Shown: positions 22,976 to 34,620 of the stretch, piece after piece
Layout: each line of letters begins with the position of its first letter
Position numbering within the stretch: position 1 is the stretch's first letter
NCBI GenBank assembly: GCA_030407005.1
Contig: JAUDYN010000011.1
Span: forward strand, 1,354,501-1,418,500
Length of the DNA stretch: 64,000 nt
Direction: 5' to 3'
From: Desarmillaria ectypa
Taxonomy: Eukaryota; Basidiomycota; Agaricomycetes; Agaricales; Physalacriaceae
The notes under the pieces: model-generated
The model's input: only the letters and a program-made list of their open reading frames with translations
Told to the model about the DNA's origin: nothing
Databases searched by the model: none
Made by a program: the position numbers and the translations under genes

Positions 22976-25535
22976 ACTTTTTCCAAACCGAATCATCGTC
23001 ACCATCCTCGTCTTCTTCACAGGGATACAAGATGTCAAGCAGCTTAATGATCTCATCTCGTCTATCAACCTCACACTGCCACCGCTCTGCTAGGGATAGG
23101 TCACAAAGACGGAACTTCTTCCGGCCATCGGTGTCAGTTGAGTAGAGGATATTCCTCTGTGAAATATCCCCATGGACCCACCCCTCTTTGTGCTATTGGA
23201 TCACAATTATTTAGTGTCAAAACGGAGAAGAAGACGACGCACAAAGGCACACAAGACATTGTAGATGGCATTTTGGTCATCCTTTGTCAATGTTGAGACA
23301 TCAAGCGAAGTCAGATTATTCCCGCCTGCATTCTCTAATATCAAGGCAGGTATCGATCTCCCGCTGTACCAGTCGTCGATATAGCCACAGCCATACAACC
23401 GAGGAATGGTAGAACCTTGGATATTGTCTAATGCCTCGTAGACCTGGAATTCATGTTCCATAGCCTCTGCTGCTTCATTCAGCTGTTCCACCTCCCTGGT
23501 AAGATGAGGCATCTTGACAACGACCGGGATAGTTGTTCCATGAACATCGTGGAATGTGCCGTCGCAAGCAATTCCGTGCAGGCCGCTTCTTAGAGCATTT
23601 CTCCCACAATCAACGTACGGCAGAGGAAGCTCATCATGTAGCACACCGCTCTCCCTTTCGGATGCCCTGCTAGATGGATGAACCACCAAAGATACACTGA
23701 GTTTGCGTCGGGCATGGCGTTGAGGGAGACCACGAGCTGCCAGAATACCAATAGAAGTAAAGAGCCCATACGAATTAAGTCCTCGGTAGATGTCCGACAC
23801 GTAGCACCTTCCATCCTGAAGGTTATCAATGGTAGCCTTCGCCTCCTGGTATTTTTCCTTCACTATTTTGGCCTTGCTCGCCATCTTCGCGGCTGCCGCT
23901 GAAGTTGCCAGTTGCATCTTCTTGCATTCCTCCACCTCATTCTCTGCCGTTACAGTATCCGCATCTCCCCGTTCCTTCGCACAGCGCAGGGCCTCTTCAA
24001 CCCCTTCCGTTTTATCCTCCACCTTTGTCACAGCAGCAAGCGCCTCTTTCTGTACCGCTTCTATATTGTGCAGTTTCCGTTTCTGTGCTTCCTGCCGCCT
24101 TTTTGCCGTCTTCTTGGCCGTCTTTATATGAGTGGCCACCGAAGCATGCAAGGTCTGCGCCGTTATTTGTTGCAGGTGCGGTGTAAACTGAGAACCTGCG
24201 GCAACGACACGACTAAAATAGATGTCTAAGCGCTGGCCGTTCTCGATCACTTGTGCCATGACCATGAAGTGACCATCCTAAAAACACTGAGACGACAGTC
24301 AATGTAGAGAAGTAGAACGATGATTAAGATACATACCCCCACGCCCGCCCCAGTAAACCAAAATGTTGCCCCCATCTGTACGATTAGCGCCTTGGCATAG
24401 GAGGCTTTAGAGTGCTGTGGTGTCGAATTCTTCCCATCTGTTTCTCTCTTCAAGGGTAAAACGCTCTCTTTTGGCCTCACTACATGAACGGCTTGTCCAG
24501 CTAAATTCAGCTCTTCGGGGCTTTTGAGCATGATAAATGCAGCGATTTCAATAGGTCTGGCGATTTTCTGGGAGGCGGGATCAATTCTTGCTAATATGCA
24601 GTCCGTTGTAGCCCATATCGGGCAGACAATATGCCCATCAGGATCTCTGTAACGGGGGGACAGTCAGTTAGAAGAGGGAGTGGACTGAAATCTGCACCTA
24701 CCTGAGATCCCTCAAAGCCGCTAGAAACTGCCGGTCATCTTTGCAGAACCATCGATATGGGAACTCTGCAGCTGCATATAATTGATTGGATATGGGTACC
24801 ATACGTTGGGATACCTGGTCCTGAAGCTGATCTTCAGGAGTGAACCCGTTTGGGATTTCTTCCACAGGTAGCATAAGCTTGCTAATGTGAGGAGGAATCT
24901 GTGGAGTTAGTGTGTAATACTATCTATATAGAGTATTGTAACAGGATATCCTCACCTTGACATTGGTGAACATGTCATTGATGTGCTGTTCGAGGTGCTC
25001 AGTCGGTCTAAAAGACGACGATGCTTCAACTGATCTAATCATCGTCCTAATCATCGCCATATCAAGTTCCGGTGGAAAGGTCATGTACTTGGAGGGCATC
25101 GGTGGCTGCAGCTGCAGCTGCGATATAACTTCATTGAAGCATGTTTCATCTGGGGACAAATCAGGGGGTTCGTTATCTGCCCCCTTACAGAAGTGCGCGG
25201 CGTCGGTGATTTCGAACACCCTGTACGGCCTATTTACATCATCGAAGGCGCGTTCTGCGTCAGGGTCAAGATTACAGAGTCGGCGTAAGTCAGATGTCGA
25301 ACGACTGAGGGCGCCAGACCATCCGTAGTATATAAACTTACTCCAGAATATGTGATCTAGTTCTTCAGTGCTTGTTGGCACATCTATAGAACGTGAGCGC
25401 AACTCATCAAGCCACTTCGACAACCTGATGGAAATAAGTACATATAAATTGCCTGAGACATTTTACACACTTGTGTTGTTTGACTGCTGTTGCTGTTTCA
25501 TCTACAGGATCACGGAAGACAACGCTAGGACCCAT
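22953..25535 (-). CDS. Fungal protein-kinase-like protein with coiled coil (FunK1-like)
   Basis: Six exons (25471-25535, 24956-25424, 24702-24898, 24337-24646, 23243-24277, 22953-23192) join into 771 residues. Residues ~1-350 are a fungal-specific N-terminal domain; ~390-500 form a Lys/Glu/Ala-rich coiled coil. The kinase part has VVVKM with the candidate ATP-binding Lys at about 602, a Glu-rich alphaC-like segment, hinge ALILENAGG, catalytic loop WVHGDISQRNIL near 697-708, and CDLSLAER in place of DFG. The intron ending at 23193 was accepted because it joins the hinge side to HKEGWVHGD; reading on instead hits a stop at 23207. The C-terminus YRCRAWR is antisense to the neighbouring pseudogene and replaces the natural end preserved at 280-385. 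DLS instead of DFG and the small C-lobe make catalysis uncertain. Confidence 0.7.
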
Positions 25536-26199
25536 GCCTTGCTGTCTTTAATAACAATTTCTTTTATCAATAATCATGGCCTGGATTGTAAAGAGACTCA
25601 CCGAAGTACTAACTGTTGGTCAGAAAGACTGCAATTAGAGAAAAGGGATGCCAGAGCCAACACATACGAGACATTACGGAATACCTTCTCGAAGACAGAA
25701 TGCAACGGCTCAGAGAAAAGCAAGGTAGATCATTCCGAAATAAGAGCAGTAAGCGGCCGAACAATATCATTCTGGGGTTGTGTATAACACGAGGAGTGTG
25801 AGAATCACTTTCAACAGCAGTGTACTAACAGACTGTCAGCCATACTGACGCATGGACACTGACGCAAAACGAACCACCAGAAGGAGTGTAGGTAAGCGAT
25901 CCGCAATAGGGCGAGATATCGAGTGCACAAGCAGCACTCAAAGTTGATGACTAGGGGCCGATTTTAGCAGCAGTAAACACCTATATAACTCATGAGCTCA
26001 GAAAAGATACTATTAGCAATGCTAAACACCGGTGGAAATACCAGTACTCGCATCTATAACCTCGCATTACGATGAAAACGATATTTTTTACAGCGTAGAA
26101 CCGGAAGAGACCAGAATGGGAGTCAGCACCAGCGGAACGAAGGAGTGACAGTAGAACCTAGGAGAATAGGAAACTGAAACATCGTCATTGTATAGTATG
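25536..26199. other. Intergenic, no gene seen
   Basis: This is the upstream region of the kinase-like gene. Frames here are short and without signatures. No repeat structure was seen. Confidence 0.5.
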
Positions 26200-26650
26200 A
26201 TACGGGGACCACTGGTGATTTACAAGGCCCGGCCTGAAACCCTAAACCGAGCCAGGCTGGGGGTGGGCTTGTTGAAGGCTCGGCTCAGGCTTCAATATTT
26301 GAAAGCCCAAGCCTCAGGCTCAAGCCCGGGCTTTCGATACCTTAAAACAACAGGCTTTCAGGTCATTTGCTATCGTTTGGGATCAATTTTGCAAGTCCAA
26401 CTGTAGCTCCCAAAATCGACACGATGGAAGTTGCCGAGGTCGCTTTGCTGCTTTCCATCATCGCGATTCATCAACGTACTCGTCATAACTGTCACAAAAC
26501 CTCGCTAATACTCTTGATAGGTTACCCTGTGAAATGAACAGCAACTCCATTTCTCATCCCATCGCCTTCCTACAGCTCGTTCTAGCTGAAAATGCTTTCT
26601 TGTTTTCGAGCCCAAGCCTCTAAAGCCGGGCCGGGCCGAACCGAGCCCTG
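26200..26650. repeat. Possible hAT-like non-autonomous element with GGCCCGG/GGGCT ends
   Basis: The left end (AAGGCCCGGCCTG... followed by AAGCCCAAGCCT CAGGCTCAAGCCCGGGCTT) and the right end (CAAGCCTCTAAAGCC GGGCCGGGCCGAACCGAGCCCTG) are imperfect inverted relatives. The outermost bases on the right read CAGGGCTCGG on the minus strand, as in hAT terminal repeats. The centre (~250 bp) has no transposase. I could not find an 8-bp target duplication. Related GGGCT-rich patches occur at 44745-44870 and 61665-61745. Confidence 0.35.
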
Positions 26651-26689
26651 TCAATCGCTAGATACTACAGCTTGTGGATTGCCTCGCGC

Positions 26690-27317
26690 TGCTCCCTAAG
26701 CAGTCTGGACCACCAGGACACAAATCTAGGACGAGAAGCAGCCGGCGTTACAGGGTGAGCAAGCGTACACTCGTCGCCTAGCAGTATAGATATGGATCGT
26801 TTCAGGAGCAACTCCAAGCTCACTAGATGTCCGTTATTCTTTTTTCAGTGACGAGAGCAGGTGCGTTTACCCTACCATCTCAAATTGTATTATATGAAAC
26901 GGTGTCTGGCTAGGAGGGAGGCAGTTCGACTCGTCAAGGCTTTGGATCTCCCAAAAGTACGACCGCTCTTCTGATTTTATGTGTTATGTTGTCTTTATAC
27001 TCAGTGATGACTATTAGACAGGCCATCCGTCCCTCAAAGTAAGCGCATTTACTATTTATGCATACCGATAGACCATTCATTTTTGATATACTACCGAGTC
27101 CAAGACTGGCCAATTCAACGAGGACTGCACCGAGAACACCCCTCAAGAGATCGCTTGCAGAATGGATGAGCTAGAAAAAGACTTCGGCGCCACCATCGAC
27201 AAGGTGGAGGAGAAATGCAACGACATGTCCAGGAAGCAGGACGAGATCTTAGCTGCGCTAACAAAGTTACGGCAGCCGGCATCTGCCGGCACTTATTATC
27301 ATTGCTGTTTGCATTAA
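26690..27317 (+). CDS. Small coiled-coil protein ending in Cys-Cys-Leu-His (copy 2)
   Basis: This is a paralogue of 16335-17179. The exon with GTGAGCAAGC at its donor and the last exon align in both. The last exon encodes an amphipathic coiled coil (MDELEKDFGATIDKVEEKCN, then DEILAALTKL) and ends YYHCCLH then TAA at 27315-27317. The upstream exons can be read only piecewise and the start is not clear. The conserved end of four residues with a Cys at the CaaX position suggests possible lipid anchoring, but His at the last position is unusual for farnesyl- or geranylgeranyl-transferase. Convergent with the secreted protein gene at 27753-28553. Confidence 0.35.
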
Positions 27318-27752
27318 CCGGTTCGCTGTCCTTTTTTTGTTCAGTGGTTGTCTTCTCACTTCCTCAGTCTTTCAGTCATACTTCGTCTATTTCTCTTAAA
27401 TTGGATCAAATCTTTCATTCTTGTAATCTCTCGTTGTCTTACTCTGGTAGTAATTGGGCCCCTTGATATTCGTTCATGGCATGCGCTGTATGTTTAATTC
27501 ATAGATCATAATGTACGACAGTATCCCTGCAGACTGCAGTGCTGTTGCACTGTCACCGTGACAAGCGATAACGAGATCAAGAAAGCGGTCACATCTGGCT
27601 CGCCCTGATCAGAAGGCGGACAAGAGACAGTGAGAGAAAGTCCGTTATATATTTCAATAATTGGTCCGCAATACAGTAGCATCAAAGACAACAGTTGGGA
27701 AAAGACAGTATGGGAAAAGACACTGTGGCTACTTGGTTTGAAATGAGGTGAT

Positions 27753-28553
27753 TTAAAGGACGAGACCAAGGATACCACAGTCGTCCTTCAAAACAACACC
27801 CAAGCCGAGGTTGAGAATGAGGGGAAGGACAACATGGCCGAGGAGGGTCACGAGAAGGGCCAGAACACCGTCAACAAGGCCAACGACAACTGTGAGGATC
27901 TTGCAGAGGAGGATGCTAGAATAGGGAGTCAGGATGGCTTCAACGACCAGAGAAGGATACATACACTATTTGTCCCAGGAGGTTGCAGACGACTTCTTTG
28001 TCGACAACAGCAACGAGTTTGAAGATGAGAGCGACAACATCGCAAATGAGCTTGGGATCGACAAGTCAGAGTCGGGAGGCAGCACTGAAAGCATTACAGG
28101 TACTTACATTGACGAGAGACGTGAGGAGGCCGCAAAGATCACCGACGGAGAGCACACCATTGCCGGTGGACAGGACGACGTCAATGGCCAAGCCAACGAG
28201 AACCTGAACGTCATTGAGGGCTACCTCGAGGATGTGGATGACGTTCTTAAGGATAGGCTCGAGGTGTTCTGCGGTGCAGTCCCCGGAACTGATGTGCTCT
28301 GCAATGGGAGAGGATAAGTATCCGATGAGTACGAAGAAAAAGAGACGGGCTACTAACGAATAGGCTTGAGGACGACGGTCAGGTCGGTGATCAAGTTGTT
28401 GACGAGCTGGGGTAAAGGAGTGCATCCACAACGCGCGTCGAGAGTGCGGACGGCCAAGCCGGTCTCAAGCTCGGGGGCAGGAGCAGCCTGGACACCGACA
28501 AAGACAGCGAGCCCAAGGGCGGCGTAGGAGAGGATGGTGCTGAAGGAAGGCAT
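27753..28553 (-). CDS. Secreted Leu/Val-rich small protein, function unknown
   Basis: Four exons (28358-28553, 28108-28298, 27965-28050, 27753-27915) make 211 residues. The N-terminus MPSFSTILSYAALGLAVFVGVQA is a clear signal peptide with cleavage around residue 23. The mature part starts APAPELETG and contains a CGC motif and about six further Cys. It is dominated by short amphipathic/hydrophobic stretches (VIHILEVALNDVQVLVGLA, ILTVVVGLVDGVLALLV, VVLPLILNLGLGVVL). There is no charged cytoplasmic pattern, so secretion rather than multi-pass topology is favoured, perhaps as a surface-active or effector-like protein. The Cys spacing is not that of a hydrophobin or CFEM domain. A decayed copy lies at 17520-17870. 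Confidence 0.65.
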
Positions 28554-30968
28554 CGAGTTCAAGGATTGTATTTTTGAGGGAATGACAGTGACTCGAGGTT
28601 GTGAGGACCGAGGATGATGAGGAAAGAATGGTGAAGACGCGTTGGATTTTATAGAAAAATTGGCCTGAGAGAAATTGGGGACCTGTAGGAAAATCACGGA
28701 TCTGAAAAAAATTACATAGATCAAGGTGGTATGCAGATGGTTGACCATGAAGCGGCATCCGTTAACCACGATCGATGACGCGTGATCTACATTTTCTGTT
28801 CTCTTCCGGGTCTGCGAAATGAAATAATGTAAATCCAATTTCTTGAATGGCAGGACAAAAAGCACGTACTCACTCTACGGAAGAGTCTTTCTACTCGCAG
28901 CACAGCAAGCGTCCAACTTGCTCTAGAGGAGTAGAACGAGCTCCAAACTGAAATCCTCCTGCCCGCTTAGACAGGGTTAAGAAATACAGGATGGAAATTT
29001 ACGTATATAAAATTTCAGAGAGGCGGTTTTGAGCTTTTTCGATATTCCGGCATGAAACGTTTTCAGTGATATCACAAATTGTGATGAAGAAAGTCCGCTC
29101 GCTGTTCATGGTGGAAGGGACCTCCGCATTATCAGAGCCGACAGTGTCGCGCATGCACTATAAGATGAGAGATCTTGAGGAATTCAATCTAAGTGATTAG
29201 CGCTCAAGAATGGACCGGTTGCTAGCCGATGACCGTGCATTAGTTCCGCCTAGAGGGACTTTGAAGACGGCTAGCCAAGGCCAGACCTACTGGATTTATT
29301 TCGCCAATTCGGCCAAGTTCTAGCTAAGCTTCAAGTTCGCGTTGACAATTAGTCTGACCGACGTGGACGGGGCAGAAAACGAAACGGGTAAGTTAATTTT
29401 TATCTACCCAACTTCCGCTGCGAGATTGACTGATAAAAGACGGCTCGCTACTAGTGCTGATCCTTGTGCATCGGTCTGAGAATAAATTAGAAAGAAATGA
29501 AAATAAAAATAAAAAAAGGGAAAAAGGCAAGTTATACCAAACTCACTAATGTTATCTGAAATGGTTTCCAGTATTACGAAGCTCAGATCGAAGATAATGG
29601 TGTACTGCCCGCGTCTGATGCCCTAGGTACTATAGCCGCTGTAGGTCTGCCAATTGCAGGGGTGCGAGACGTGATTTACCTTATTACAAAGTAGATAGCA
29701 CATAGTTATTAAAAGAAATAAATAAACAAGCAAGATTTAGGGAGAGGGGAACAAGGGTCTCGCGTTGGAGAGACGGCGAAGGTCAAGCGCGTCGCCGAGC
29801 GCGACGATGTTTTGTCAGATTGACTTTCTCATTAGGCTTACGCGGCGTTTCAAATTATGTATTCGATCACGGTAAAGTCCGATGGAAGGTCTTTTAATTT
29901 AAGCCTTAATCGATGAGGTTAATTTTTCCAAGGCTCAATTAGCCTTAAGTGGAACTCCAGCGCATCTGCCGAAGAAGCCGAAGAAGCAAGGTTTCCAGAA
30001 ATGTCAATTTTAACACCTTTTTACTTCTAGTGGACGCAATTCTTTTCAGTTTTGCCTCATATCTTTTACTAGGATACCTATTAGTGTCCTTCACAATCAC
30101 ATTTACTCATCTGGTGCGTCTCACTCCTAAAATATAATCAGGAATTTTGCAAAACGACGCGCCGATCGGACTGGACACTTTTGATCCCTGCCAAAATTGA
30201 CCACTCACATGTTGGTACCATTCCACAGTAGCTCATGTTCTTCTGAAAAATCTGAAACTTGGTATAATTTGTATTGATACTTCTGGTCGATCGATAGTAA
30301 CGATCCAGCGCTGCCTCGGATTTTAACGAACCGGCAGTTTTTGGTGTAAACAATCTGACAAATTCGAATCCATCAACGTGTCGTTAACGAAAGTCCGAGT
30401 GTGTATTGGTCTGGGCAAGGATGTCGTTCGACCCAGTGTTGAGATTGCTCAATCTCGATCTCACACGTAGGAGGTACGGCATCCCGAACACGTTGATATG
30501 GTCTCTTCCCAGCTCTCAGCACGGGGGTGTTTGTGCCAAAAATTAACGCTTTTGCATGCTATTTCGTGCACGTATAAATGAATCGATTTATGTTCATTGA
30601 AATAATACACTTGTGAGTCGTGACAAGAAATTAATGAATATTTTTGAGGCATGCCGAGCTCCATCCAAAGCAATTGGACAATCAACTACACATTCCATCC
30701 CTATAAGCGCATGCAATCTAAACTCAAGCTTCTGGCATGAAATCAAGTAAGGAGCGCATGTCATTGAAACAATCGAGAACATTCATTAGTCGTCGATATC
30801 GTTATGCAAGCAACAATATCCTTTCTATTGCCCTTAGGCGCGTGTGTTAAATGATGGAAGCAGTATCTGTAGGGAGTACCATCCGGCCTGAAAGCTCCTC
30901 CATGAGAAACTAAATTATAATAAAAACAAGAATGACGTAGTACATTACATCCAATCCAAACGCGGATT
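28554..30968. other. 2.4 kb without a recognisable gene
   Basis: The first ~300 bp are the promoter side of the secreted-protein gene. The rest shows only short frames without start, splice or domain signals. Some AT-rich runs lie near 29490-29520 and 29700-29730. No transposase, terminal repeats or RNA gene were recognised. Confidence 0.5.
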
Positions 30969-32303
30969 CTACAATGCAGCCTTCTCCTTTTCAAAAGCGA
31001 GAATGAGGCTCGTCACGAAATCATCAACGGCATGCCAATACCCGCGCTGTGCCGATGTATCATCTACATTCGTTGTCAGCTAAACGCTAAGGGGCGAGTA
31101 CGCGACTTACTATGCTGACCACCAGCAAATTCCTCCCATCTCGACACCTCGTCCTCTCCCCGCTTGCGCATTAGCTCCCTCAGCTCCCGCATATGCCCTG
31201 GTGGGACCAGCGTATCCGCAGATCCGCTTAACAGCAACACGGGCGTCCTCGCCGGTATCAGCGGGACCTTCGAAGCCGAATTCCACTTTTGGTGACACAA
31301 AAATGTGAACGGGCCGAGGATGGGTAGGACGTGCGGGACGAGTGCAGGGAGAGATGTAAATGTGTTTTCCAGAATGAGAGCGAAGACCTTGCTTGGGTTC
31401 CGGCTAACGAGGTCGATAGCTACGGCTCCTCCGATAGATTGCCCGTATACGAACTACATAACATAGGACATCAGCATTACGTTCGAGTACAAAAGGGGAA
31501 TCCCGACAATTCGCGTCTTCGAAAACCGAGGATCAGACATGAGGTAATCCAATGCGGCCTGCGCGTCTTTCTGAAAGCCTGACGCGGGGTCATAAGGACC
31601 CGTCAGCGATGAGAAGGGAGATAAACGTACCCTTCTCTGAGGGTGAGCCATCGGATTTTCCGTACCTACGGAGAGAATGAAAGTCGATACAATTACAAGC
31701 AAGAATGCGCAAGTACACACCCGCGATATGAAACCATCAAGACATTACACCGCAAAAAAAGTTGGAACATCATCCCCAGCGGTATTCTATGACCCAAGTT
31801 GCCGCCATTTCCGTGGAACATAATTACCGTCGGTCGACGGGCCATAAGCTACGTGCTGCGTTAGCAAAGGACAGCTTGAGCTAGAAAAAAGGTGCACATC
31901 GTCATCCGTCTCTGTTTCCGAATAATTGAGCGGCGTAATGGGTATCGTCGAGAAGCGTGTCGGCCGTGGGAGTTCCTTCTTCTGCGGGAGGAGGTAGCAA
32001 CGTAAGGTGACCTCGTCGGATGTCTTCAAGTCAACGTCCTCGTAGTGTAGTCCGAATGAACTCGGTGACTCTACAACTGAACGTCGACGTCAGGCAACGT
32101 CCCGAGGAGAAACGACGAAGACGTACTGTCCGCTTCTGGACCGAGACTAATGTACGCCGACGGATCTTGGGGGTTCCTTGTCACCAATATCGCCAGCAGG
32201 GGGTGGGTATCACTCACAGATGAGATAATTCTGCCCGTAGTACAGCAGCGCTGCCGCCGTTGCTGTTACCGTCGCTGCGGTAGCGAATGCACCCTAATCC
32301 ATT
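30969..32303 (-). CDS. BEM46-like alpha/beta hydrolase (ABHD13 type), 5' end damaged
   Basis: The last seven exons (about 31898-32089, 31721-31848, 31631-31665, 31508-31578, 31111-31453, 30969-31061) read well. They contain YEDVDLKTSDEVTLR, the oxyanion motif FHGNGGNLGHR, nucleophile elbow VYGQSIGGAVA (Ser), LSGSADTLVPP (Asp) and GGQHNDT (His). The catalytic triad is complete, as in the membrane-anchored BEM46/ABHD13 family, involved in cell polarity in fungi. A hydrophobic anchor segment (GAFATAATVTATAAALLYYG) lies at 32218-32300 but its ATG is followed by GAT TAG. The stretch between anchor and core contains an in-frame TGA near 32090 that no intron I could find removes. So the 5' part is either a mis-modelled exon or a pseudogene lesion. 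Confidence 0.65.
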
Positions 32304-32966
32304 TTATTAGGACGAATTCGTTGAAATACGCCTAGATTACTCGCCTTGGCGAAGGTTTCAGCAGAGGGCAAGAATCCCAACATTATTGATATTACAGTGA
32401 CGGTAGAATGGATCGAAGGGAAAATCCGACCCCACGACAATGACGACAGAGTTTGTTTGTTCGTGAGGGTATAGACAAACTCTCCTCAAAATGAAGCTTT
32501 TGTGCTCGTGGGTCAGTACTTCGGCCACGAACTAGTCTGACGAGGTCATACAGTTCCTAGTGAAGGGACGAGGGACAGAATAACGACCAGGTAGACTGGA
32601 GCAGTGTCGTGGTTAAGGCCTTATTATCAACTATCAATGTCAAAATGGTAGCATTCTGATTTGTTTACAAATCAGACTATCGAAGCTCTGGGTATGTACA
32701 TATGCAGCTCGAGGTCGTGTGACAGGTTCAGACATCATCTGCAAGAGAGCACCTCAATAATGAAAACAGCCTGAAACAGAACGCGGTATGACAGACTGGC
32801 CACCGAGGTGCCAACTTGTAGGTAGAACACGGAGGACACCGCCCAGCTCTTTGGAACTGGCAAGCAACAAGGTGCAGAGAAAGCTAACGTGAGTTGATGT
32901 AAGATTACAGAATTCATGGCTGTGACGAACAATAACAAAAACTTCTTCATACGCATCTCTATCGTT
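32304..32966. other. Intergenic, no gene seen
   Basis: The sequence between the BEM46-like gene and UBC13 has no coherent frame or repeat. Confidence 0.45.
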
Positions 32967-33686
32967 CTAAGTAGAAGCGTACAACTGTGTCCACTCCTGG
33001 CTGACACGCTGTGCGTCCTTCTCATTCTCCTTGTAATGCTTTGCAACGTCGGTAGCGAGGGGGTCATCAGGATTTGGTGCACTGAGCAGTGCTTGTATCG
33101 ACAGCAAGACAGTGCGGATCTGAAGAGCAGGCGACCATTTATCTTTCCGAGTAGGCGATCGCTCAATCGCCAACCACGAATAAAACGATAAGTGGCGTAC
33201 CTTTCAGGATATCTAAACAGATTCGCCCGAGTTTATCTGTTCATCCATCTAAGCGAAATTACAAAAGTAGCTTGCTCGTCGTACAACGTACCGATGTTGG
33301 GGTGGTAGATCTTGGTCAGGAAACGAACCTTGGGAGGCGCCATTGGGTATTCCTCGGGCAGAAAAAGCTCTAGCTTGAAAACACCATCTGTGTGGATATA
33401 TCCAGTGACTGTCGACTGATAACTGAACAAACGAACGCACTGGCAAACGGACTCCCATCAGGACCCTGGATGGTAACATCGAAATATCGTAGGTTATCTT
33501 CGTGAGGCGCAGCTGTTATTCCCGGTGCTGGGTCTGCTACCAGTCGTTCGGTTTCCTGTGCTTTTAGGTGAATGCACGCGAACACTAAAAGACAGTTGAT
33601 AGTACCTTGATAATCCGCTGTGATCCGATAAAGAAATAAGGAATGGAGAAAGACGATGTTAGAGAACATACCTTGGGCAGGGCCAT
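32967..33686 (-). CDS. ubc13: Ubiquitin-conjugating enzyme E2, UBC13 type
   Basis: Six exons encode 149 residues, the normal length. The order is MALPK + RIIK + [13 protein letters not shown], then [33 protein letters not shown], the HPN motif YHPNID, the active-site segment GRICLDIL (Cys about 86), and [28 protein letters not shown]. The last is characteristic of UBC13/UBE2N, which builds Lys63-linked chains with an MMS2-type partner. The second exon (33606-33617) is only 12 nt and encodes RIIK, exactly the family sequence. Intron ends are GT/AG throughout. The stop is at 32967-32969. No partner Mms2 gene is seen nearby. Confidence 0.95.
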
Positions 33687-34196
33687 GTGCAAGGAGAATG
33701 ATAATGAAGCGATAAAATTACAGTGGCGGAGGAGACCAAGATGGAAGCAGCTTGTCCGTCACATGTCATCATAGGATGACTCAGCAACTTCGTTTCTATA
33801 TTCGGACCAGAAATAAGGCTCGCTAAATACTTGCAGTAAAATTGCTAGGTGCTGCAGCTACGGTAAGGTACACGTATGATACAAGGAGTTAATGTCTACT
33901 CAAATTTCTTCTTGATCCCCAACCGGGGGGAACGAAATTTGGAGAAGGGGGTCCCAAAATTCGACAGAGGTGAGATTCTATAATTCAGTAGCAGACCCCA
34001 TTTCTTCTATCTCAGAGTCCATAATGAAACAAGGCCGGAAGAATGATGCTTGAAGAATGTTCTATTAGAATAGCGGTTGTAAAACAACGAGTAGAAGGAA
34101 ATGAAAGCAGGGTTGCAAGTAGAACGTATATTCCGCTGAATCCAAGTCACGTTAACGGATTGAGAATACCAATAATATCTATGCACTAACCTTGAT
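33687..34196. other. Intergenic, no gene seen
   Basis: The UBC13 promoter side and the 3' flank of the next minus-strand gene. No structure noted. Confidence 0.45.
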
Positions 34197-34406
34197 TTAC
34201 TTCTTCTTCCTATCATGCTCCTCATGCAGTGCATCCCGCAAGTTCTGTAGCTGTACTGTCACAGCCGTGTTGATTCCCTGCGCTGCCGTCGTACGAGCCT
34301 GGAACTCGCTCATAAAAGCATCAATTCGCTTTTGGGTGCTTCGAGCTGAGACTGATGTCACCGAGAAAGGCTGTATTCGTGCCGGAGGGTTCAACGGCGC
34401 ATCCAT
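34197..34406 (-). CDS. Small helical protein, 69 residues, unknown
   Basis: A single intron-free frame starts with ATG at 34404-34406 and ends with TAA at 34197-34199. It begins MDAPLNPPARIQPF, then a long predicted helix (STQKRIDAFMSEFQARTTAA and QLQNLRDALHEEHDRKK). Heptad-like spacing of hydrophobic residues suggests a coiled-coil subunit of a larger complex, such as the small proteins of BLOC/BORC or kinetochore complexes; no specific family is recognised. The length and charge pattern look like a real gene rather than chance. Confidence 0.5.
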   Translation of the reverse strand: MDAPLNPPARIQPFSVTSVSARSTQKRIDAFMSEFQARTTAAQGINTAVTVQLQNLRDALHEEHDRKKK

Positions 34407-34620
34407 GGTAGGAAGAAATGAAGATGAGGTAAATTTAATAATTTCTGACTGGGGGAAAACTTGTCACGTGGTGGACCAAAAATGGAAAAAAATGCGGGGT
34501 GAGTATTTTAATGCTTGGGTTACAATACACGAGTAGATGCTTGTGAGGGAAAGAAAGAAATACAACATTAATTAAATATGCTCTGAAGGAAGGAAGTAAA
34601 TGGAAAGTAAATCAGAAATT

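Noticed and set aside
22986..23145. Ser-rich C-terminal extension of the kinase-like pseudogene
   Set aside because: It is merely the antisense of the last exon of the opposite-strand gene (catalytic loop region), not a real protein domain.
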